Shown here piece by piece: positions 10,455 to 21,294 of a stretch of DNA of 64,000 nucleotides. Positions within the stretch are counted from its first letter, which is position 1; the number at the start of each line of letters is the position of its first letter. Below the pieces are notes generated by a model. It saw only the letters and a list, made by a program, of their open reading frames with translations. It did no database searches and was not told the origin of the DNA. Made by a program: the position numbers and the translations under genes. Source of the DNA: Neoceratodus forsteri. Taxonomy: Eukaryota > Chordata > Ceratodontiformes > Ceratodontidae. The stretch spans positions 1,565,334,501-1,565,398,500 of the forward strand of contig CM057449.1 of assembly GCA_016271365.2 (NCBI GenBank). The letters are read 5' to 3'.

Positions 10455-11909
10455 TGTGACGGGAGATGTGACCAGATTAATTTATTCTTCTTTTTGTTAG
10501 TGTAATTATTTTCCTTTTATAATTTCTGCTGTTTGGAATGGATGCAAAGATGGCTTTCAGGTCACATACTTCAGGCAGCTCTCAGGAGAATATTGGCCAA
10601 CTGGTCGTTCCGCTGGTACAACGGTAGCACTACCACTTGCGACACCGGTGACCTGAGTTTGGAAGCAAGATCAGGCTGTCAGAGGGTTAGGTAAGAGAAC
10701 AGTAAGCTAGGGGAAGGACAGAGTGAGTAGGGGTCGGGCAGACACCAACACATAGCACAAGAGTGCATGGGTCGTGTGTCATGGCGCCATTGCATGCCAT
10801 GCACCTCGGGGGGGAGGGTAAGGAAAATGGAACTCTCAATGGCAGGATGGTACATGGACCTTCACAGGACCCACACCTGACTAGCTGGGCTCGCCAGTCC
10901 AACTGCTGGATCTGATTCACTACGGCGGATCGGGTTACCCCACCGACCCTGCCAGGGGGGAAGCCCTTGGGGGTACCGGCCGATGGAAAGTCCCAGTGAA
11001 CGTCGGGGTGACAGGGCTGGGGAGTCCAGCGGATGGTGGCTGTCTGAGGTAAGGGGAAAAAAAAAAAAAGAAATACTGGCCAACAGCTAAGTGCTAAGTC
11101 TCCCCATGAGCTCATCTAGCTACAGACCCTGGCAATTGTGAGGGTGCTATTTCCTGCAAAACAAGGTCATAAAGCTGTGAGTGAGGGTGTCATAGGTGTG
11201 AAGGATGCCAGTTAGCTTGCATGATGTCTCTCACACACACACACACACACTCACATCCGGGGGGGGGGCACTGTGGGGAACTGTCACTCAAGGGAGAGGC
11301 CATACCCTCCACAGCCCTGAGTCATAAAATGTAGAGCTGGACAACCTCTCAATCTCTCTGACCTCGCAGTCTTTGAAGAGGACTAGATTCTCTGAGTGAA
11401 TGTTCCAGAGGAGGGAGAGCCCTGCCCCTATAGCTAGCCTATCTGTGTGAGGGAAAGACAGACTTCGTGGAAGTCCTTTTAGGTCAGATGGCAAGTAAAA
11501 ATAGGCACTAAGAGAGACCAGATTTTGAGATTATTCTGACAATCATTTGTTTAACTATCTTTATTTCCCTTTTCCAATAAATGTGTATATCTTTTGCCTT
11601 GCTGTAAATATATCCTGCCCATTTGTTAATACCTGCAGCAGTTACTAGTAAAGAATCTATTTTTATAGAATCTGTGGCTGCTCCTCATTTTTGAGAAGGT
11701 AATTTTTATATTTCTGCTGGCAAACAGACATCTGTGTTTGCAGTCTGACATCCGAAGTGCGATCTACCAATTGTTACTGTGTTTGACCTCCTTGACCTTG
11801 AGCAGGAAAGGGTATTTCCCTAAAATAATCAGATGGTGGCAGCTAAGGAACCAGTATACTCAGACAACTGCCTGGTAAGCTGGTACAGCCCAAGGAGCAG
11901 TTTGTCACA
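10455..11909 (+). repeat. 5' LTR of the Gmr1-like element
   Basis: It starts TGTGACGGGAGATGTGACC and ends in GTTTGTCACA. It matches the 3' LTR in blocks such as GCTGTTTGGAATGGATGCAA and GTCATAAAGCTGTGAGT, and in CTAGCCTATCTGTGTGAGG. A (CA)n run at 11232-11250 is longer in the 3' copy. Without the SINE at 10602-11071 the LTR is about 970 bp. Promoter boxes were not resolved. Confidence 0.9.
10602..11071 (+). repeat. SINE inserted in the 5' LTR
   Basis: The insert begins with a tRNA-like head (CCGCTGGTACAACGGTAGC, then GGTGACCTGAGTTTGGAAGC as a degenerate B box) and ends in a poly-A run. The duplication is ATATTGGCCAAC at 10590-10601 against ATACTGGCCAAC at 11073-11084. The 3' LTR lacks the insert, which confirms the boundaries. 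Confidence 0.85.
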
Positions 11910-11912
11910 AAC

Positions 11913-11932
11913 TGGTGGGAGAGGTGTGGATC
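11913..11932 (+). promoter_or_regulatory. putative primer-binding site
   Basis: TGGTGGGAGAGGTGTGGATC begins three bases after the LTR end and starts with TGG, the complement of a tRNA 3' CCA. I could not match it confidently to a particular tRNA. Confidence 0.5.
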
Positions 11933-12489
11933 AGTGCACAAATTTAAAGCCAGAATTTATGCGCTGTGTGCTTTCCGGGGATGTGTACTGGAAATCTGTG
12001 CCCCAGGCAGTAGCCTTACCTAGCATATGGGGAAAAAGACAGTGCCAGCTGAACGTTACCTTAACAGTCACAAAACAGGATATACAGAAAGATTACATTG
12101 TTTACTTTGCTACTGTTTTTTTTATTTCTAGAAACACAGCTTAGTGCAGTGTACTGTAGCTGGCGAGTATGTCTTCAGCATACAGCAGATGTAATTTGTC
12201 TCAGTTCTGTGAGCTGTGCAGACAGGAGTATTGCTTATGAGGACCTGAGAAAAAATGGACTCGTAGAAACCCTGGTGGAGCAGGACCAAGTGCAGGGAGG
12301 CAGAGGGTCCTTGAGGTGTTTGACCAGTTGCCTGGGGAGCAGGCAGTCACTGATGAAAGTGACCAAAGTAGTGAGACTGAGGTCACAGAGGATGAACAAG
12401 AGGGGTACCTCGTGCCATGAGCTGATGAAAGGGCGCACCCTGAGCCTGAGCCAAGAACCGGGGCAGCAGAATCCAAATTAGCTCGAGCT

Positions 12490-13618
12490 CATGAAAATGG
12501 AGCAGTGGGCAAAGCTTGAGATTGAGAGTGAGAGAATGCAGCTTTGAGGCCGATGAAGCAGAGAAGCCGTCCCAGCATGAAATCTTGATGCAGCAGGAAG
12601 GAGAGAAGGAGTGTTTGAGAGAAGGAATGACAGCACGAGAAAGAGATGATGAAACTGCAGCAGAAAGCACTGCAGCAGACCATTGAAACCCATGAAGCCA
12701 CGATACATTCTAAAATGTTTTCTCTGTACCAGGAGGGGGATGATCTTGATATACTTTTAAAATAATTTGAGAGGTTATGTGTGCGGCCCAACTGGACATG
12801 GCTTCATGGATGACCCACCTTACACCATTGCTTACTGGCTGTGCTTTGCACACATTTGCTAGACTGGATGATCAGAACTGTATGGACTATGATAAAGTTA
12901 AGTTAAAGTTAAGATAAGTTAAGAGGGTGTCACTGAAACATTTTGAGCTAACTCCTGAGGCTTATAGTAGAAAATTTAGAGAATTAAGAAAGGACACAGG
13001 AGACAGCTATGTAGAATTGCATGTTCAGATGTGTCACAAAAACAAGAAACTCTTGGCTGCACCTCCAAGGATCAAATAACATAATGCCATGGACTAGCGT
13101 ACTGTAAAAACAAAGTTTATTGGTTTAAAAACAGAAGCACCCCCCATCAATGGTGTCTACATATGTTTTGCGGCGCATTTGACGCTTTATCAAGATATTT
13201 ATCTTTATAAAGCATCAAGTGCGATGCAAAATGTACATAGGTTGATGGGGGTTGCAACTGTTTTTAAACCAAAAAACTTTGTTTTTATAGCACACTAGTC
13301 CATGGCGTTATGTTGTTTGGTCCTTGGAGGTGCAGCTGAGAGTTTCTTGTTTTTGTGATACAGGTACTTGTATTTTGGCTCCTTTCTATCGCCCTTAGCC
13401 ATGTTTCCCTTTTCTTGGATTATGTTCATATGTGTACCTATCTAGACCAATGGATGCATGGGGCCAAAGCTAGAACTGTAGAGCAAATTAAAGATTTGTT
13501 TGTAAGGGAACAATTTCCTAAAATTGTACCTGAGGATCTGTGTGTATGGCTACTGGACCAGGCATGTAGCTCCCTAAAGGAGGCAACAGAAAGTGCTGAT
13601 CTGTATGTGGCCAGCTGA
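12490..13618 (+). pseudogene. Gypsy gag with SCAN-like domain, interrupted
   Basis: Before the insert, frames read WMTHLTPLLTGCALHTFARL and then FELTPEAYSRKFRELRKDTG and YVELHVQM. After it comes YLDQWMHGAKARTVEQIKDL, then REQFPKIVPEDLCVWL. The LTPEAY..KFRELRK and the VE.L.....EQF....PED..VWL blocks are the signature of the SCAN domain, which is thought to derive from a Gmr1-like gag. SCAN mediates dimerisation in host zinc-finger proteins; in gag this segment corresponds to the capsid C-terminal dimerisation region. The 387-bp insert at 13035-13421 cuts the domain in half, and there are stops upstream, so gag is not functional. Confidence 0.85.
13035..13421. mobile_element. Palindromic retroinsert with 14-bp duplication
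   Basis: 13035-13195 and 13202-13362 are near-perfect reverse complements, with about 160-bp arms. A unique tail of about 59 bp runs to 13421. The gag sequence is duplicated at both ends: ATGTTCAGATGTGT (13021-13034) and ATGTTCATATGTGT (13422-13435), 13 of 14 matching. The centre of each arm, read outward, holds TTGATAAAGCGTCAAATG then CGCCGCAAAAC, a decayed form of a hammerhead-like core. A duplication of this length with an inverted partial copy is typical of target-primed retroelements, including Penelope-like ones. Confidence 0.8.
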
Positions 13619-13639
13619 ATACACGTGCAGCGTGGGAAC

Positions 13640-14095
13640 AATGGTGGTGGTGGTGGTGGGGGGGGTAGAACAGGGTTTCAAGGGGACCCAGGGAGGGCAG
13701 CCTAAAGTAAACCAGCCTGCACCGATGCCCAAAACACAACTCATCGGTCCTAAGGAGAACAAGGAGCCAGGGGCAAAGAAGTGCTTCATTTGCCAGAAAG
13801 TGAGGCATCTGACCTATGACTGCTCTAAAAACATGAACAAAGGGCAAAAGCCTGGGGGGGGGGGTGAACAAGACAATACCCAGCAGATAGCAGGCTGTGC
13901 ACAGATTGTAGTGCCACCTAACTCCTTCAAGCATATGCACCCTATCCTAGTTAATGGGACAGTAATACAGGGCTTGAGGGACATTGATACCTCCATGGTG
14001 AGGCAGGATCTGATCCAGGCGGAGCAAATTTTGCTGGGGCAGTTTTTCCAGATTCGGGGAGTCACAAGTCCAGCAGTCCAAGTACCAGTGACTTA
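13640..14095 (+). pseudogene. Gypsy nucleocapsid zinc knuckle and protease
   Basis: The open frame 13593-14096 reads KKCFICQKVRHLTYDCSKN at about 13776, a C-x2-C-x4-H-x4-C zinc knuckle that binds RNA in gag proteins. Further on, GLRDIDTSMVRQDLI resembles the aspartic protease active-site region, with D-T-S in place of D-T/S-G. The frame stays open to 14094, then stops. It lies directly after the SCAN-like segment, as expected for gag-pro. Confidence 0.75.
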
Positions 14096-14099
14096 GGTC

Positions 14100-15640
14100 T
14101 TTTTGAGCTGGGAAGGTGGCCATGGGGTACAGGAGGTGGGAGTCATACCCGATCTCCCTGTGGTGTGATCATGGTGGATGATTTTGACAACAGGGAAGCT
14201 CAGGTGTGTGTTACTACCTGCAGTCAGGCAAAAAAGGCAAGCTTCTGAGGGTGAAGAGGGGGTGATGCAACCTGTGCTAACCCCTCCCTAAGCAGCTGAG
14301 GAAGCAACTAGTGAGGGTTAGGGGGCTAGCTAGGAGTAGTAGCCCCAAGCCACAGCTACAAACAGAGGAGATCTCCGCCGTGTGCGGATTTCCTTGTGAA
14401 GAGGAGTTGGGGAGGATCAGATGGGAGGAGCTGGGCAGAACTCAGCTGGCTGATCCTACCCTACAAAAACTGAGAGACATAGCAGATAGTGCTGGGGACT
14501 CTTGGGGTGGGGGAGGGTAAAGAGTTATTTTACTGGGAAGAATAGGCTGTTGTACAGGGTGTACACACAGAGGGACTAGAGGAGAGGTACTCCGGCAGCA
14601 CTCAGTCCCTCTGGCTTACTGCGAGCAGCTTTTGCCCCTGGCCCATGACATCTCTTTTTCTGGCCAACTGGGTATTAGCTGCACAAAAAGGCAGCTTGCC
14701 AAAAATTTCTTTTAGCCTAGTATGTACACAGATGTGGCAAATGACTGTCAGACTTGTCCACAGTGCCAGAGGGTGGGAAAGGTAAGGGACGAGGCTACAG
14801 CAGCTTTGGTACCCCTGCCCATTATTGAAGAACCTTTCAAGAGGGTAGCCGTGGACGTAGTGGGGCCGCTGAGCACCCTGAGTCACACGGACCAAACGTA
14901 CATACGGTTGTCATGGACTACACAGCTAGGTACCCAGAGGCAGTGGCCATGTCCTCCATTGCTCCACTGAAGCAGAGAAATGGCTGATGAACTCCTGGGA
15001 ATCTTTAGCAGAGTATGATTTCCCCAGGAGATTTTGTCAGACCAGGGGGCAAATTTCATGTCATCAGTGATGACTAGTCTGTGGGAGAAGTACGGGGTGA
15101 AACAGCTTTGTGACTCACCCTATCACCCTGAGACAAATGGTCTAGTTGAGAGGATCAGTGGGCCCCTCAAAACTATGCTCAGGATATTTGCTGACTAGTA
15201 CAAGAGGGAGTGGGACACATATTTGCCCAGCCTCCCGTTTGTGTACACGTAAGTCCCGCAGGAGTCCACGGGGTTCTCATCCTTCAAGTTCCTGTTTGGT
15301 CACAGGGTGAGGGGGGCCCCTAGATTTAGTTAGGGATGAATAGGAGGGGACCCTGCCTCCCAAGGGGAATCTATTGTGGAGTACATCCTGAATTTCATGG
15401 GCTGGCTTAAGAAGCTCACGGGGCTCATCCAGGAGCACTTAAGTCACTGCACAACAGTGGCAGGAAGCCTGGTATGACCATGGGACCAGAGCCCGGGAGT
15501 ATGAAGTTGGACAGCAAGTGATGGTACTCATCCCAGTTTAACAGAATAAACTGCAGGCAGCATGGGAAGGCCCATTCTCCATCGCTAGGAAGGTGAGTGA
15601 GGTCAATTATGTAGTGGGACTACCTGACAGAAGGTGCAGG
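14100..15640 (+). pseudogene. Gypsy integrase, upstream of RT
   Basis: A zinc-binding region reads LAHDISFSGQLGISC, followed by DCQTCPQCQ; the second His of H2C2 is Gln. The catalytic core shows VAVDVVGPL at about 14850, LSDQGANFMSS at about 15036 and ETNGLVERI at about 15130, keeping the D, D and E residues. The C-terminal part reads FGHRVRGAP and, near 15600, VNYVVGLPD. Stops and frameshifts are scattered (15197, 15330). Integrase here precedes RT, the reverse of most Gypsy elements, which supports a Gmr1-type element. Confidence 0.85.
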
Positions 15641-15670
15641 CAGTGGGTATATCATGTTAATAAGATGAAA

Positions 15671-16249
15671 CTGGGCTGGCCCAGTGGTTGAGGCACTGGA
15701 CGCCACATCCCATGCCACGCCAGCAAACTTGGTTCAGGAGTGGACGCCAGGTCGTCGGGGGTCAGCAGGGGAGGAAAGGATTGAGCGTCCAGAGGACTGC
15801 TCTCCTTTCTTGGAAGGGAGGGGGGAGTTAATCCCGCTGTCTGGTGACTCCCAGTGGAGACTGGTGGCACCACAACCATCAGGATTTTAGTATGGGGATT
15901 GGTTGTGGTGGGGCGCCTATGGGCGTGTGCGGGAGCCTGGCAGGCAAAGGTGGGTTCAGTGGGACCACACCCATGCACAATACCGAGTCCTCCGGTTGGC
16001 TTCTGGTTCTCCCTCCGCTCCCTGGTCGCTCTTCTGGATTCTTGATAGGGCACCAGTAGGAGTTGGCGGTCCTGCCCTGGGGGACTCAGAGCCAGGGGGG
16101 TCAAGTCGCCAAAGGAGTGGGAGTGGAGGTGGGCCCAGACCAGGCAGCTGATCTGGGACTTCAGGTGTGCAGGAGAAGGCTGGATCCCGAGCTACCACAC
16201 CGGAGAGAGGCTCGGGCACTGGTGAGTATGGGGGCATAAAAAAAAAGAG
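15671..16249 (+). repeat. SINE inserted between integrase and RT
   Basis: The head (GGCCCAGTGGTTGAGGCACT, then GCCACGCCAGC and a weak B box TTGGTTCAGGAGTGG) and the downstream GTCAGCAGGGGAGGAAAGGA match the SINE at 32289. An A run ends it near 16249. Flanks GTTAATAAGATGAA (left) and GTTAAAATATGTGATGAA (right) look like a diverged duplication. Confidence 0.8.
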
Positions 16250-16299
16250 TTAAAATATGTGATGAAGCCCTGCTATGACAGAGGAAATGAGGAGGGTGC

Positions 16300-17150
16300 T
16301 GTGAGCATTTGGGAAAATGATCACGAGAAAACTGGGGCACATCACAATGGCTAAACACCACATGCACATTGGGACCCAGGTGTCACTGAGGCAGTCCCTC
16401 TACAGGATACTAGAGGGAGTTAGACCATGCAGGAGGATTGCAGAGAGATGCTGGCTCTTGGAGTAATCCAGTAGCCGCTGGGCCTCACCTGTGGTCCTGA
16501 TCTGCAAGAAAGATGGTACCATATGGTTTTGCGTTGCCTACAGTAGGCTCAACAGCTGTATGTAGTCAGACACCTACCCCATGCCCAGAAAGGATGAGAC
16601 CTTGGAACAGCCGGGGGAGTTCAATTCCTGACCACGACAGACCTGACAAAGGACAACAGAGCTGACAAAGTGCTACTGGCAGATACCCCAACCCCTGCAG
16701 CCAGGGAGAGGTTGGCCTTTATCACCCATTTTGGTTTGTTTGAATTCTGAGTAATACCATTTGGAATGAAGAATTCACCTGCAACCTTCCAGTGGCTTGT
16801 GGATTTCATTCGGTCTGGGATAGGTGAATATGTGCTGGTGTACATGGATGATATAACCATTTACAGCCAGACATGGGAGGATCACATCAGGCACATGAGT
16901 GTGGTGTTCCACTGACTGAAAGCTGTAGGGCTAACAGTTAAGGTGGAAAAATACCAGATAGGAATGGCAGAAGTGTCCCACCTCAGGCATGGGGTGGGCA
17001 GTGGATGCATCCATCCAGAGCCTGCGAAGGTTGATGCCATCGAGGCCTGGCCCATTCCTACCACTAAGAGACAGGTTATGGCATTTCTGGGGACAGACGG
17101 GTACTACAGAGGTTTGTTTCTCACAGTAGTGATGTGGCCAAGCCCCTGAT
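16300..17150 (+). pseudogene. Gypsy reverse transcriptase
   Basis: Recognisable blocks are RWASPVVLICKKDGT (16470s), TTTDLTKDN near 16630 (motif A Asp kept), FGMKNSPATFQWLVD near 16765, and EYVLVYMDDITIYSQTWEDH at 16830-16880, with the YMDD-type catalytic box. EPAKVDAIEAWPIPTTKRQV and FLGTDGYYRGL follow, the usual end of Gypsy RT. Stop codons interrupt at several points. The enzyme copies the element RNA into DNA in virus-like particles. Confidence 0.9.
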
Positions 17151-17190
17151 AGACCTGACAAAAAGGAAACTGCCGGAGAAAGTTCTCTGA

Positions 17191-17667
17191 ATGGAGATCT
17201 GTGAATCCACTTTCAAGCAGTTGAAGGAGGCATTATGTAGGTCACCCGTGCTTGCTAGCCCCAGTTATGAGCTCAAGTTAATTGTGCACATGGATGTCTC
17301 CGACCATGAGCTGGGCACTGCCCTAAGCCAGATTATACTGCAGGAGAAGGAGTACCCCATCGTGTATCTGAGCCAGAAATGTCTGCCCAGGGAGGAGGCA
17401 TATGCTACCATTGAGAGGGAGTGTCTGGGGATAGTGTGGGCCCTTCAGAAGCTGCAGCCATATTTGTATGGGTGGGAGTTCACTGTGGTCACAGATCATA
17501 ATGCCCTGACATGGCTCCATAGGACTAGTGGGCAAAATACAGAATTATTGCGCTGGAGTTTTATACTGCAGTCGTATAACGTGACCATCCAGCATCGCAG
17601 TATTTTGCAAAATGCCATTGTGGATGGGTTGTCTGTGCAGGGCTACGTGCATGGCAAGATACTTTAG
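17191..17667 (+). pseudogene. Gypsy RNase H domain
   Basis: A 158-residue open frame reads STFKQLKEALCRSPVLASP, then HMDVSDHELGTALSQ (first Asp), ERECLGIVWALQKLQPYLYG (Glu) and VVTDHNALTWLH (Asp), the catalytic residues of the RNase H that follows RT. It ends at 17667, about 80 bases before the 3' LTR, and is the best preserved coding piece of the element. A G-rich purine tract (CTGGGGAG) precedes the LTR and is the likely polypurine primer. Confidence 0.9.
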
Positions 17668-18053
17668 GCACTTCCTAGTCCCTACATGAATGGCAGTGTC
17701 ACTTGGGGGTTGGCCAAAAGAGACGCGCCTTAATTTCCTGGGGAGTGATGGTGATGTGACCAGATTAATTTATTCTGTTTATTCTTGTTTTTGTTAGTGT
17801 CATTATTTTTCTTTTATAAGTTCTGCTGTTTGGAATGGATGCAAAGATGGCTTTCAGGTCGCATGTTCAGGCTGCTCTCAGGAGAAATTCTGGCCAAGTG
17901 CTAAGTCTCCAGTGAGCTCATTTAGCTACAGATCCTGGCAGATGTGAGGGTGCTATTTCCAACACAAGTGACAACCTGCTAAACAAGGTCATAAAGCTGT
18001 GAGTAAGGATGTCATAGGTGTGAAGGATGTCAGTTTGCCTGGATGATGTCTTT

Positions 18054-18098
<45 letters not shown>

Positions 18099-18288
18099 GA
18101 ACACTGCAGAGAACTGTCACTTAAGGGAGAGGTCACACCCCCACAGCCCTGATCACATAAAATGGAGAGCTGGACATTCTTCTGCTCTTTCTGACCTTTG
18201 CAGCCTATGAAGAGGACTGAACTCTCTGAATGAGTATTCCAGAGAAGGGAGAGGCCTGTCCCTATAGCTAGCCTATCTGTGTGAGGGA

Positions 18289-19748
18289 TAAGTAGTAAGT
18301 AACCCTTATTTTAAAGTGCCCCATCTTGGGGGCTCTGGGCACTATACAGTAAGTAGGAAAACATATACAACAATAGAAACATGGAAGTTGACGTTAGAAA
18401 AGGACCTCAAGGCCCATCCAGTCTGCCCATTTTACCAATTACAATATACAACAATAAATAAACATGAAAATAAACAGTAAAGATAAAATAAGTTAAAATA
18501 AATCCTAGTTTAAATAAAATATTGCAGCAGTCGGCCAATTTAGTTATAAACAGTCTAAGAACTCCTTTTTAAACAGATGCACCTTAAGGCCCCACTTAAA
18601 CCCTCCACCAATTGGGCCTCCTCAAGGATCTTGGTAGTGAGTTCCATAGTACTGGGCCCGCTTACTCGAATGAACGATTTCCAGATGAGAGTTAAGGTAA
18701 ATTCTAGAACTGCTAGGGAGGCCCTCAGTAGAGGAGCAAAGCGAGCGTACAGGACAGGCAGGAGTCAGGAGGTCAATCAATTAGCCAGGGCCCAGTCCAT
18801 GTAAGGCCTTATAGGTGAGCAAGCCCACGTTGAAGGTGATTCTCCACCGAGCCGGCAGTCAGTGTAGTTCACGCAAAATGGGGGTCATATGACAGGACCT
18901 CGGAAGGCCCATTATTAACCTGGCCACTGCATTCTGCACCATCTACAGGTGCCAGAGAACCCCTCCAGTGGCCCCGAGGTACAGAACATTACAGTAGTCA
19001 AGCTGCAACATCACAAACACATGCACCAGTGAGGGCAGGTCATCAGGTGGAATTAAGGCTTTAATCCTGGCAACATCCCTTAAGTGGTAAAAACCACTGA
19101 TGATGACGGGTGACACCTGAGCCTCAAGTGCCAGTCCATCATCAAGGATGATGCCCAGATTTTTCACCCTGGAAGATGCCACCAAGGAAGTGGGGCCAAG
19201 GAGTAATCCTCTTCCCATCCCAGCAGCATGTGACTCCTGCTGACAACCGGGCTCAGTCACTAGTGCCTCCATCTTGTCAGGATTGAGTCTCAGCCAGCAG
19301 AGAACATCCAGTCCTGGATTTCGGCCAGACATTTTTTTAGCACCTTCACAGCGCCATCTGTCTTGGGTGCAAATGACATGTACAGCTGTGTGTCATCTGC
19401 ATAGCAGTGCAGACCCAAACTGTACCATCTAATGATCTCACCCAGAGGAAGCATGTACACTGCGAACAGCGCAGGTGACAGGATTATGCCCTGGGGACTC
19501 CACATGTCAAGGACTTCGGGCAGGATGAGAAATTTTCCATCACCATCCTCTGCGCCTTGCCTGTGACAAAGGACTCAAACTAGTTAATGACAGTACCGGT
19601 GAGTCCACAGACCTCCCTCAAGCTGTCCAGCAACGTGGTCCACCGTGTCAGATGCTGATGAGAGATCGAGGAGCATGAGAATTGACCACTCCCCTCTATC
19701 TTTCACCTTGAGGAGATCATTTTGCACCCTAACTAGTGCCATTTCAGT
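18289..19748 (-). mobile_element. L2/Rex1-like non-LTR retrotransposon (5' truncated)
   Basis: Minus-strand frames read [12 protein letters not shown] (motif A), [16 protein letters not shown] (motif B), then [14 protein letters not shown] (motif C, YADD), [39 protein letters not shown] and LDYCNVLYLGA. This order is that of the RT of L2/Rex1/Daphne-type LINEs. The 3' end is at 18289, where the plus strand shows AGTAGTAAGTAACCC. It is inserted in the 3' LTR, which resumes at about 19748. Frameshifts and stops show it is dead. A 68-bp CR1 tip is nested in its 3' UTR. Confidence 0.85.
18376..18443 (-). mobile_element. CR1 3' tip, 68 bp, with perfect duplication
   Basis: Reverse complement shows the CR1 3' end (GATGGGCCTTGAGGTCCTTT and the terminal CTATGTTTC-type motif). 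The direct repeat ATATACAACAATA occurs at 18363-18375 and 18444-18456, 13 of 13 matching. This is an extremely short, 5'-truncated insertion. Confidence 0.85.
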
Positions 19749-20249
19749 GCTGTGTCTTAGTGGATGTCATTTCAGGTTAGTTGGCAGGTAAAAATAGACA
19801 CTAGGAGAGACTAGATTTTGAGATTATTCTGACAGTCATCTGTTAACTGTTTTTATTTCCATTTTCCAGTAAATGTGTACTTCTTTTGCCTTGCTATAAA
19901 TATATCCTGTCTATTTGTTAATGCTGTAGTAGTTACTAATAAAGAATCTATTTTGATAAAATCAGTGGCTGTGCCTCATTATTGAACAGGTAATTTTAAT
20001 ATTTCTGCTGGCAAACAAAGATGTCTGTGTTTACAGTCCATCATCCAAAGTGCACTCTACCAGTTGTTATTGTGTTTGATCACCCTGATCCTGAGCAGGA
20101 CAGGGTTATTTTCCTGATATAATCAGGTGGTGGCAGCTAAGGAACCAGTATACCCAGACAACTGCCTTGTAAGCTGGTACAGTCCAAGCAGCAAGTTGTC
20201 ACATCCACGTACTGTAATGTTAAAGTTTTTCTAGAGATACAAACCATAG

Positions 20250-20345
20250 AAACATACAATAGACTCTGGGGCAGAAAGGGACCCATGGTCCATTGAGTCT
20301 GTCCATTTTAAACCAATAAAAATTAAAGAACATAAAATATATGAT
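20250..20345 (-). mobile_element. CR1 3' tip fragment
   Basis: The plus strand CATAGAAACATACAATAGAC, then GGGACCCATGGTCCATTGAG and TCTGTCCATTTTA, is the reverse complement of a CR1 3' terminus. It lies just right of the Gypsy element. Confidence 0.7.
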
Positions 20346-21290
20346 GCCTATCGTCCACATGCTTTAACATGACACTGTCAACATCTGCAGACCAAATATG
20401 GCCCTTTTAAAGTAATGTTTGAGGGAGGGGGTGAATATGTTTTTAAACACAGATTTTAATTATTAAACACAGGTTTTAATTATTGCTTTTAACATTTCTC
20501 TGGAAGATTCTTCTTTTTTTTTTATTTTGAAAAAGAAAAACAGAGGATGCCATACTGGCCTGATAACATTAACATGTTGGCTTCCCCATCCCATGTACTG
20601 AGCACTTTCTCGACACGTAAACAATGGCAGTAATGTGCTGTAGCACTTCAGCACAAAAATATGTTTTAAAAAAGCTAAAATTTGTTTAGAGATCGTAAAC
20701 ATAAAATCTTAGTTGTGGTTTATGACATTATCAACCCCCCACTTAGATTTCAAAGGGGCATAATCAACCTGTTTTGAGGAGGGTGACAGTAACACATTCT
20801 CCACATTTTAAAGACCACCACGACATATTTTAATGCTGATGGATTGCGCAGTATGCCGCTGCACCACTGGGAGGGGACTTTCTTCCCATCTTCTTGTCGT
20901 GTTGACATTTTGGTCATGTCCCAGCAGAACAGAAAGGACCAAGTGATGATCCAGATATTTTTATTGGGTTTCTTTTTTAGTACTTTTACACGGTTTCCAT
21001 GCCAGAGGAGCCTGCTGCCATGCTTTCTTTAGGACAGCTCTTACCTGCTAGATTCCTCACTTTTACTGACACTGAGGGAGCTGGGTGTTGCATTTGCAAG
21101 TTGCAGTGGGGACTCACCAGCAGGAGCTGGTACCATGCGAAACATGCATCTGCTGGTCGATGTAAAAAAAAAACAAAAAAAATTCAAGTAGACCTTGCAT
21201 CGCCTATCTGAAGGTTTTATTTTTTCTTTAGGTGCATTTAATAAGTTACTACATCTTCCACAGGGTGCCTTTTACGGTGCAAGAGAGTCT
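20346..21290. other. unannotated interval
   Basis: No gene or clear element. An exact repeat of TTTTAATTATT at 20453-20485 and a T/A homopolymer region near 20510-20540 are the only structures noted. Confidence 0.35.
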
Positions 21291-21294
21291 GAGT

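Larger units (their letters stand above)
10455..20203 (+). mobile_element. Gypsy/Gmr1-like LTR retrotransposon, complete but decayed
   Basis: Two related LTRs flank an interior whose domains run gag, zinc knuckle, protease, integrase, RT, RNase H. Integrase before RT is the diagnostic order of the Gmr1 group of Gypsy elements, and the gag carries a SCAN-like segment, also known from that group. The target site TCCAC is duplicated at 10450-10454 and 20204-20208, and the termini are TGTGAC and GTCACA. The interior is broken by many stops and by four insertions: a SINE in the 5' LTR, a palindromic insert in gag, a SINE between integrase and RT, and a LINE in the 3' LTR. Removing them leaves about 6.9 kb. 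Confidence 0.9.
17746..20203 (+). repeat. 3' LTR of the Gmr1-like element
   Basis: It begins TGATGGTGATGTGACC and ends GTTGTCACA. It is collinear with the 5' LTR except that it lacks the SINE and carries a LINE at about 18289-19748. Its own length is about 1.0 kb. The (CA)n run at 18057-18096 is twice as long as in the 5' LTR. Confidence 0.9.

Noticed and set aside
11913..11932. Naming the primer tRNA of the Gypsy element
   Set aside because: The 20 bases after the LTR begin with TGG but do not match a tRNA 3' end that I can recall with confidence.
12098..12481. 127-codon frame as a host gene
   Set aside because: It lies between the Gypsy 5' LTR and the gag segment and is part of the decayed gag leader.
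21130..21165. Ribozyme-like GCGAAAC string
   Set aside because: GCATG-type pairing exists, but no CTGANGA box lies at a suitable distance.
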